Origin: Nocardia carnea
GTDB taxonomy: Bacteria; Actinomycetota; Actinomycetes; Mycobacteriales; Mycobacteriaceae
DNA length: 38,572 bases
Direction: 5' to 3'
Assembly: GCF_029868855.1 (NCBI RefSeq)
Contig: NZ_JARWOV010000084.1
Coordinates: 1-38,572, forward strand
The position numbers and the translations under genes were made by a program. The stretch's first letter is position 1; the number at the start of each line of letters is the position of its first letter. The notes under the pieces were generated by a model, which saw only the letters and a program-made list of their open reading frames with translations, searched no databases and had not been told where the DNA came from. This document shows positions 25,192 to 31,212 of this stretch, one piece after another.

Positions 25192-26958
25192 ATGTCCAGA
25201 TATCGCCTGCCGATCGCCGGTCTCGTCGGCCTGCTGGTCATTGCGGCCGCAATGCTCGGCGTAGTCGCCCGTACGAGTGGTACGGAGTCCGCGTCGGCCG
25301 GTTTCGCGGACTACACCCCGGACAAGCAGTACACCGAGGCGACCACCGAGACCTTCTATCTGCCGATGACCGATGGTACCCGGCTGGCGGTCCTGCTGCG
25401 CCGCCCGGCCGTCGGCGGCCGCCCGGCCGAGGGACGATTCCCGGTGGTCTGGCATCACAAATTGGATATCTACCCCAGTCCCAAAGACGGCGTGGGCCCG
25501 CGGGAGGCCGGATACTCCAACCTCACCGCGCTGACCGACCACGGCTATGTCATCGCGCAGGTCGCCCGGCGCGGTAACGGGCAATCGTTCGGAGTCCGGC
25601 GCGGCTACCACGACCGGGTCGAGGCCCAGGACGCCTACGACATCACCGAATGGCTGGCCGCCCAGCCGTGGTCCGACGGGCAGGTCGGAATCTACGGTTG
25701 CTCCAACACCGGTGACGCGGCGATGCACGCGGTATCCATGCGGCCCCCGCATCTGCAGGCGGCGTTCGCGGGCTGCTTCTCGTGGAACAAATTCGACGCC
25801 ATGCGACGGGGCGGTATCGCCGCGCAGTGGGGTTATGGGCCTACTCGCACCGTCGCCGACGATATGCAGGTCACGCCCGTAGGCGGCGACGAGGACAAGG
25901 TGCTGCTGCGGCAGGCCGCCGAAGAACACCAGAAATCGACACCGCTGGCGCAGATGTGGGCCGGTATGCCCTATCGCGACGATTTCTCCCCGCTGGTCGC
26001 CTCCCGGTTCTGGGCCGAAGGCAGCCTCAGCACCTACGCGGCGCAGATCCGCGAATCCCGGGTGCCGCTGTACATCGTCGGCGGCTGGCGCGACGAATTC
26101 CGGGACCAGGGCATTGTCACCGCGCTCAACACCTCCGGGTCGAAACTGCTGATCGGACCGTGGCTGCACTGCGAGAACCCCGGGCTCGCGCTGGTCCAGG
26201 AGGCACACCGCTTCTTCGACGAGCACCTCAAAGGAATCGACACCGGTCTCGCCCAAGCACCGCCGATCCGCTACGCCACCGTCTCCGATATCGATGACCC
26301 CGCCGGCCCGATCATTTGGCGCGAGGCACAGTCCTGGCCGCCCACCGATTCCGGTCTGACCGATTTCCCGCTCGGCGGCGACCGGGGCCTCGGCTCGCGG
26401 GCTCCCGGTACGCGTGAGTTCACGGTGAACACCGCGGTCGAATGCCCGGAGGCGGGTTCGGGAGCGACCGTCCAGCCCTGCCATACCGCCGGTGAGGGGA
26501 TCTCGTACACAACCGACCCGCTCACCCACGACACCGAGGTGACCGGTACACCCGTGGCCGATCTGACCATCCGCGTCGACCGCCCCGACGCCCACATATT
26601 CGCGTATGTCGAGGACGTGGCGCCGGACGGGACGGTTTCGGTGGTCACCGAGGGCCGGTCGGCTGCTTCATTGCGCGCGGAAAGCCCAGCGCCCTATAAA
26701 CTTCCGGACGCCGTGCCGTACCACCGTTCCTTCCGCGAAGACGCACAGCCGCTGATTCCCGGGCAGGCCGTGCGAATGCGATTCGACATCCTGCCCCTGT
26801 CCTACGTGTTCCGGGCAGGACATCGGATGCAGATAACGGTGACCGGTTACGACCACCGGGAAAGCATCCCGCTACCCGACGCGCACGGTTCGACAGTCGA
26901 AGTCGTGAGCGATCCGGCCCAGCCCTCGCTGATCCGATTGCCCGTTGTGACGTCCTGA
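25192..26958 (+). CDS. CocE/NonD family hydrolase, secreted or membrane-anchored
   Basis: A 588-residue alpha/beta hydrolase of the S15/CocE family. Residues 1-27 are a signal peptide or signal anchor (LPIAGLVGLLVIAAAMLGVV). The catalytic triad is probably Ser171 in YGCSNTGDA, Asp301 in VGGWRDEF and His326 in GPWLHCENPG, and a C-terminal jelly-roll domain follows (about 400-588). Known members split esters or amides of acyl or aryl groups, such as cocaine esterase and X-Pro dipeptidases. A good AAGGAGA ribosome site precedes the ATG. It lies 54 bp after the MFS gene and ends the operon. It could release outside the membrane the acid that the ABC system imports. Confidence 0.9.
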   Translation: MSRYRLPIAGLVGLLVIAAAMLGVVARTSGTESASAGFADYTPDKQYTEATTETFYLPMTDGTRLAVLLRRPAVGGRPAEGRFPVVWHHKLDIYPSPKDGVGPREAGYSNLTALTDHGYVIAQVARRGNGQSFGVRRGYHDRVEAQDAYDITEWLAAQPWSDGQVGIYGCSNTGDAAMHAVSMRPPHLQAAFAGCFSWNKFDAMRRGGIAAQWGYGPTRTVADDMQVTPVGGDEDKVLLRQAAEEHQKSTPLAQMWAGMPYRDDFSPLVASRFWAEGSLSTYAAQIRESRVPLYIVGGWRDEFRDQGIVTALNTSGSKLLIGPWLHCENPGLALVQEAHRFFDEHLKGIDTGLAQAPPIRYATVSDIDDPAGPIIWREAQSWPPTDSGLTDFPLGGDRGLGSRAPGTREFTVNTAVECPEAGSGATVQPCHTAGEGISYTTDPLTHDTEVTGTPVADLTIRVDRPDAHIFAYVEDVAPDGTVSVVTEGRSAASLRAESPAPYKLPDAVPYHRSFREDAQPLIPGQAVRMRFDILPLSYVFRAGHRMQITVTGYDHRESIPLPDAHGSTVEVVSDPAQPSLIRLPVVTS

Positions 26959-26981
26959 CCGGGTCCACCGACTCACCGAGC

Positions 26982-27003
26982 CCGGCGGACCCGCATCCGC
27001 CGG
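26982..27003 (+). terminator. hairpin ending the long operon
   Basis: A perfect 8-bp stem (CCGGCGGA / TCCGCCGG) with a 6-base loop lies 24 bp after the CocE-type stop codon. There is no T-run, but the position and GC-rich stem fit an actinobacterial terminator. Confidence 0.55.
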
Positions 27004-27123
27004 CACTTCCGGGCCAACCCATCGCCCGAGGTGAGTGGCAGGACCACACCTCGGCATGCGCCGGCCCGAGGGTGCCCGCCGTCGTCGTACGCTGAGTCGC
27101 AGACGGGTAGGAAGGAGATCGGG

Positions 27124-27810
27124 ATGGCCCAGGTGACGAAGAACTCGGCCACCGCGGCCGCGGTGCTGGCCGAATTGGCCGCGCTCGAGGATCCGAAGAT
27201 CCGCGCGGTCAACGAGAAGCACGGCGACGATCACGGGGTCAACCTCACCGAACTGCGCGCACTCGCGAAGCAGCTGAAAACCCAGCACGACCTCGCGCGG
27301 GAACTCTGGAACACCGGCGACGGCGCGGCGCGACTGCTGGCACTGCTGGTCTGCCGCCCGAAGGCGTTCGACCGTGCCGAGCTGGACACCATGCTGCGCC
27401 AGGCCCGGACCCCCAAGGTTCAGGACTGGCTGGTCAACTATGTGGTGAAGAAGAACCCGTACGCCGAGGAACTGCGGGTGAGCTGGTTCACCGACCCGGA
27501 CCCGGTGGTGGCGAGCGCCGGCTGGGCACTGACCACCGACCGGGTGGCGAAAAAGCCCGAGGGCCTCGACCTGGCCGGCCTGCTGGACATCATCGAGGCG
27601 GAGATGAAAACAGCGCCGGACCGTCTGCAGTGGGCGATGAACCACTGCCTCGCCCAGATCGGGATCGACCATGCCGAGTACCGCGCCCGTGCTGTCGAGA
27701 TCGGCGAGCGCCTGGAGGTGCTGAAGGACTACCCGACGCCCCCGAATTGCACCTCGCCGTTCGCGCCGATCTGGATTGCCGAAATCGTGCGCCGGCAGGA
27801 AGGCAAGTGA
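27124..27810 (+). CDS. DNA alkylation repair protein-like (AlkD/HEAT-repeat)
   Basis: A 228-residue, almost wholly helical protein that resembles the AlkD-related DNA alkylation repair family (COG4912). Tandem HEAT-like helices include ELRALAKQLKTQHDLARELW near 43, ARTPKVQDWLVNYVVKKNPY near 98 and DRLQWAMNHCLAQIGIDHAE near 163. AlkD removes bulky 3-methyladenine or 7-methylguanine adducts by trapping the flipped base with aromatic residues. This is the more distant branch whose activity is not well established. The ATG at 27124 is preceded by GAAGGAG. It stands alone and converges on the NERD gene, with 19 bp between the stops. Confidence 0.75.
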   Translation: MAQVTKNSATAAAVLAELAALEDPKIRAVNEKHGDDHGVNLTELRALAKQLKTQHDLARELWNTGDGAARLLALLVCRPKAFDRAELDTMLRQARTPKVQDWLVNYVVKKNPYAEELRVSWFTDPDPVVASAGWALTTDRVAKKPEGLDLAGLLDIIEAEMKTAPDRLQWAMNHCLAQIGIDHAEYRARAVEIGERLEVLKDYPTPPNCTSPFAPIWIAEIVRRQEGK

Positions 27811-27829
27811 TCATGGTCGGCGGTGGAGT

Positions 27830-28960
27830 TCAGCAGTTCGGCTGGAACGGGAAACAGGCGGTCCGAGATGCGGGCGGGTTCGTCTCCGGTGCGGGTGGCG
27901 GCGGCACGCTCGTCTGTTCGGTGACCACGCTGTTCTGCTGCTGACCAGTGGTTTCCCGTGGTTCGGTGCGGCCGTGGCCGAGCTGAGCCACCAGCCAGAT
28001 CCCGGCCGCCAGGACGCCGATCGCCGCGAATCCGGTCGCGGTCTGGGCGCGTCGGCGACGCCGGTCGTCGAAGGCCGCGGGGCCCTGGGGCAGTAGTGGT
28101 GGCGGTGGTTCCGGCGTGGGTTCGGCGGGTGCCGGAACCAGGTTCTCGCGTCCAGGTGGTGGAGTGGGTTCCGCGGGGGCAGGATCCGGATCCTCCGACC
28201 GGGGCGACGGGGGCGGGGACGGGGGCCGGTAGGTCGTCGGCCGAGCGGGAGTCACGGATTCGGGTGGCTCCTCGCGCGGGGGTACGGTGACCGGCGCCGC
28301 CGGTTCCGAGCGAGCCGGATCGAGCGGTGCGACCGGTTGCGGTGGCGCCTCGAGGGGGAATCCTTCGGCGGCCAGACCGTCGACGGTGGTGCTGTCACCG
28401 TGTTCGAGGGCCTCGATCAAGGCGTATGCCTGTTCCGCGGTCCACACCACAGCGCTGCGGTGATGGGCGCGATGGAACCAGGCCCGCAGCGGATTCTGGG
28501 TGTTGCACAGCAGCACGTCACAACCCTGCGGTGCCGATTTCTTGTCGAGTCGCAGATTCGATCCGCGCGGCGGGACCACGACCACCAGACCGGTGACGAA
28601 CGCGGGCCCACCGGCCCGCGCCGCCGCGTTCTTCACCTTGAAGGCACCGTCCCTGACCTGGTCGTAGGGCGTGGTGTCGTTCTGACGCACGCCGACCGGG
28701 TCGCCGTCGAACCCCGGCACCTTCCACCGGCTGTTGGTGGTGCAGTGCAGGACACCGGTCGTGACTCCAGGGTTCAACCCTTTGATCTCGCATACGACGG
28801 TCGTGTGCGGGGTGATGATCACCAGATCGACTTCCTGCCCGGAAACGAAACAGTTCGCGATCGCCACCCCGGGAACCCGATAATCGTCCTGCCATTTCCG
28901 CAGCCAGGACACGACGCGCTTCTCCGCCCCGGATCTGAGCTTGTCGGCGATGACGAGCAT
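27830..28960 (-). CDS. NERD-domain protein with proline-rich linker and C-terminal membrane helix
   Basis: A 376-residue protein. Residues 10-190 are a nuclease-related NERD domain: VDLVIITPHTTVVCEIKGL at 44-62 holds the D-x(n)-E-x-K pattern of restriction-type nucleases (Asp45, Glu58, Lys60). Residues 200-300 are a Pro/Glu-rich, probably unstructured linker. One membrane helix follows at about 308-327 (TGFAAIGVLAAGIWLVAQL). The last 50 residues lie on the other side and end with two cysteines, Cys369 and the terminal Cys376. NERD proteins may act on nucleic acid, but this is not shown for most. The ATG at 28960 has GGGAGGGG upstream; longer starts are possible. Confidence 0.85.
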   Translation of the reverse strand: MLVIADKLRSGAEKRVVSWLRKWQDDYRVPGVAIANCFVSGQEVDLVIITPHTTVVCEIKGLNPGVTTGVLHCTTNSRWKVPGFDGDPVGVRQNDTTPYDQVRDGAFKVKNAAARAGGPAFVTGLVVVVPPRGSNLRLDKKSAPQGCDVLLCNTQNPLRAWFHRAHHRSAVVWTAEQAYALIEALEHGDSTTVDGLAAEGFPLEAPPQPVAPLDPARSEPAAPVTVPPREEPPESVTPARPTTYRPPSPPPSPRSEDPDPAPAEPTPPPGRENLVPAPAEPTPEPPPPLLPQGPAAFDDRRRRRAQTATGFAAIGVLAAGIWLVAQLGHGRTEPRETTGQQQNSVVTEQTSVPPPPAPETNPPASRTACFPFQPNC

Positions 28961-29045
28961 CGAACCCACCCCTCCCTTCGCTGGTGATGTCGCCACCATA
29001 GCCGCCGCGGACTCACCGCTTCGAGAACGATTGCGGGAGAAGATA

Positions 29046-29088
29046 TTCCTGGACAACCCAGTGGCGTGTTTGAGCCAGTGTCCAGGAA
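29046..29088. repeat. 10-bp perfect inverted repeat between tetR and the NERD gene
   Basis: TTCCTGGACA (29046-29055) and TGTCCAGGAA (29079-29088) form a perfect 10-bp stem around a 23-base loop that itself has TGGC/GCCA complementarity. It lies 43 bp after the tetR-type stop and 85 bp before the NERD start. It could be the tetR terminator or an operator for the NERD gene. No U-run follows. Confidence 0.55.
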
Positions 29089-29131
29089 CGCCGTCGGGGC
29101 AGGTGGCCGAGCCCGCGGAGGCCGGTCGGAA

Positions 29132-29854
29132 TCAGCCCGTCTCTCGTCCGGCCGACGTGATCAGGCGTTCGATCGTATGGGTCACCTCGGTGACCATATG
29201 CTCGAAGAGGCTGTCGGCGTCGAATCCGGCATCCGCCGCCGCGCGACGCAGCAGGGGAAGTTCGAGGTCGCGGTGGTGGTCGAACCAGGCCGGTGGGGCC
29301 GGATACTGCTTGTCCACCGGGGCGCCGGCGTCCGCCCGGTGGTCGACCAGCAATACGAAACCGTAGATCCGGATCATCACATCCGCGTGTACGAGCAGGG
29401 CATCGTCGAGTCCGACCCCGACATCGGTCAGGAACCGCAGGAACGCCTCCGGGGCGGTGAGCCGCCGGGCGGGTACCCGCGAATCTCCGACCTGCTCGTC
29501 CAGCGAAACCAGCAGCGCGCGGGGATGGCGGCGCGCGATGCTGCGATGCAGCCGGCAGAACTCCCGCAGGCTCGTCCGCCAGTTTGCGGGGTCGAGCTCG
29601 GGGTCGGGCCATTGCGACAGCCACAGCTGGACGGCCCGGTCGACCACCTCTGCCCGGTCCTGGACGTGCCGATACAGCGCCCGCACGGTGACCCCGAGAT
29701 CGGCGGCGAGATCCTGCATCGTCACCGCCTGGAATCCGCGCCGGCCCGCCAGCTCGAGCATGGCGGCGGCGATGGAATCGGCGGTGAGAGTGGGGCGTCC
29801 GGCGCGGGTGCGCGGACTGCGGCGCCGCCGGCCCGGCGGAAGCGGTTCGGACAT
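29132..29854 (-). CDS. TetR family transcriptional regulator
   Basis: A 240-residue regulator. After an Arg/Pro-rich N-terminal tail, the TetR helix-turn-helix spans about 22-68 (ADSIAAAMLELAGRRGFQAV, then MQDLAADLGVTVRALYRHVQ). The rest is a ligand-binding helical domain. The ATG at 29854 lies only 7 bases from a good -10 element, so the message is probably leaderless; a GTG 6 codons earlier would start upstream of the predicted transcript. It is divergent from the O-methyltransferase gene, with back-to-back promoters, and probably controls it. Confidence 0.88.
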   Translation of the reverse strand: MSEPLPPGRRRRSPRTRAGRPTLTADSIAAAMLELAGRRGFQAVTMQDLAADLGVTVRALYRHVQDRAEVVDRAVQLWLSQWPDPELDPANWRTSLREFCRLHRSIARRHPRALLVSLDEQVGDSRVPARRLTAPEAFLRFLTDVGVGLDDALLVHADVMIRIYGFVLLVDHRADAGAPVDKQYPAPPAWFDHHRDLELPLLRRAAADAGFDADSLFEHMVTEVTHTIERLITSAGRETG

Positions 29855-29861
29855 CGGCAGA

Positions 29862-29890
29862 ACACTACCCACACCAATTGACGTTCACAA
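29862..29890 (-). promoter_or_regulatory. promoter of the tetR-type gene
   Basis: On the minus strand, TTGTGA (29885-29890) and TAGTGT (29862-29867) are separated by exactly 17 bases. The -10 end is 7 bases before the ATG at 29854, which implies a leaderless mRNA. Confidence 0.5.
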
Positions 29891-29894
29891 CCCA

Positions 29895-29923
29895 TTGACA
29901 TCAAGGGCTGCCGCTCCGACACT
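29895..29923 (+). promoter_or_regulatory. promoter of the O-methyltransferase gene
   Basis: TTGACA (29895-29900), a 17-base spacer, then GACACT (29918-29923). The -35 is a perfect consensus match. It lies only 4 bases from the -35 of the divergent tetR-type promoter, so one bound regulator could block both. TTGA-CA-TCAA (29895-29904) is a short inverted repeat at this point. Confidence 0.5.
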
Positions 29924-29974
29924 GAGATGCCGCCGCCCGTGGTGGTGCCGAACCGCGCGACCGAAAGGCCCACG

Positions 29975-30667
29975 ATGACCCCCAGCCCGCTGCAGAACCC
30001 TGATCTCGACCGGCTCGTCGCCGAGTTGCACCGACGAAGCGCGGCTCAGATCACCGGAATCACCACCTATTTCGCCGATCGCGCCGCTCGCGGCAACGCC
30101 GCCGATCTCAGCGAACTCGATACCGCCGCCAACGAATTCCTCGCCGATAAGCTCGTCGCCCTCGAACACGACAAGGCGCTGCTGTGCCACCGGCTGTGCC
30201 TCGCCCTGCGGGCGCGCCGGGTCGTGGAGGTCGGCACCTCCTACGGGGTATCCACGCTCTACCTCGCCCAGGCCGTACGGCTGGTCACCGAAGCCGACGG
30301 TGGCACCGGCGTGGTGATCGGCACCGAGAAAGAACCCGGCAAAGCCGCGGCCGCCGAAGACACCTTCCGCAGAGCGGGACTCGAAGCCTATATCGATCTG
30401 CGCGAAGGAGATCTCCGGGAAACGCTCGTGAATGTGGACGCCCCCATCGACCTGGCCTTGATCGACATCTGGCCGGCCATGGCGCGACCGGCGCTCGAAC
30501 TGATCACACCGAAACTCCGGCCGGGCGGGCTGATCCTGATCGACAACACCGAGAACCGTCCCGAAAGCTACCGCGAAGCCTTCGAATTCATCGATGACCC
30601 GGCCAACGGCCTGCTCACCCAGACCTTGCCGTTCCGTGGTGGTCTGGAACTCGCGGTCAAACACTGA
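29975..30667 (+). CDS. class I SAM-dependent O-methyltransferase (family 3)
   Basis: A 230-residue methyltransferase related to caffeoyl-CoA/catechol-type O-methyltransferases. Motif I is VVEVGTSYGVSTLYLAQAV at about 83-101. The acidic metal or substrate region is LALIDIWPAMARPALELI, and PGGLILIDNTENRPESY follows, as in cation-dependent members. It transfers a methyl group from S-adenosylmethionine to a hydroxyl group; the acceptor is unknown. The ATG at 29975 follows a GAAAGG site. It diverges from the TetR-type gene, which probably represses it. Confidence 0.88.
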   Translation: MTPSPLQNPDLDRLVAELHRRSAAQITGITTYFADRAARGNAADLSELDTAANEFLADKLVALEHDKALLCHRLCLALRARRVVEVGTSYGVSTLYLAQAVRLVTEADGGTGVVIGTEKEPGKAAAAEDTFRRAGLEAYIDLREGDLRETLVNVDAPIDLALIDIWPAMARPALELITPKLRPGGLILIDNTENRPESYREAFEFIDDPANGLLTQTLPFRGGLELAVKH

Positions 30668-30711
30668 GATGGGCTCTTCTCGAGCCGGTTTCGCGGAGAC
30701 AGCCTTGTGGC

Positions 30712-30996
30712 GTGAGCCCATCCAGCCCGGCTGTTCAGCGTGCGGCGTCGATTGCCGAGACCGACGCACTGGCCGATCTACTGCGCGAGACCGACCCCGA
30801 TTCCCACCTGCCCCGGCTGGACACTGGCGGACCTCGTCACCCACGTCGGACGTGCCCAGCGCTGGGCCGCCACGATGATCGGGTCACCGAAGCGCTCCAT
30901 ACCCGCGCGGTGCCCCGTACGGAACCGAACGATCCGGCCGACGTGCCCGCCGAGCACGCCGATGGCCGGGGTGCCGCCGCCGCCTTCGAGACGTGA
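30712..30996 (+). pseudogene. frameshifted fragment of a mycothiol-dependent maleylpyruvate isomerase-like protein
   Basis: One frame reads SIAETDALADLLRETDPDS and then breaks. The next frame continues with PTCPGWTLADLVTHVGRAQR and WAATMIG, the conserved N-terminus of the MDMPI/DinB-like mycothiol-dependent family. The first frame then resumes as VTEALHTRAVPRTEPNDPAD before a stop at 30996. Two opposite frameshifts (near 30800 and 30880) within 100 bp, and the loss of the C-terminal two thirds, indicate a decayed gene. The alternative is sequencing error for the shifts, but the truncation would remain. Confidence 0.55.
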
Positions 30997-31212
30997 GAGG
31001 ACTGGTCGGCGCCGGTGTCGCGGCACTGCGCCGACCAGGGCGGTTGGTGGCGGGTATTGCGGAAGCGGCTGACTGTGCGGTATTCGAATTAGAAGAGCAA
31101 TCTACGATAGAGAGAGTGGTATTTCCGAATCAGGAAGCAGCATTACCGGTGGCGTCGACCCGTCGGCGTGTGATCCGGCTTCCCGAGACCCATAGAGAAG
31201 TGAGCCGATCAC
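30997..31212 (+). promoter_or_regulatory. AT-rich leader of the acyl-CoA dehydrogenase with repeated GGTATT..CGAAT motif
   Basis: This gene-free stretch has an AT-rich block (31079-31140) before the dehydrogenase. GGTATTCGAAT (31079-31089) and GGTATTTCCGAAT (31118-31130) are near-identical direct repeats 39 bp apart. A -10-like TACGAT lies at about 31103-31108. The arrangement suggests a regulator binding region, but no regulator gene is adjacent. Confidence 0.4.

Noticed and set aside
25147..26595. 482-residue minus-strand open frame opposite the CocE-type hydrolase
   Set aside because: Gly/Arg/Asp-rich low-complexity translation; the hydrolase strand shows signal peptide and catalytic triad.
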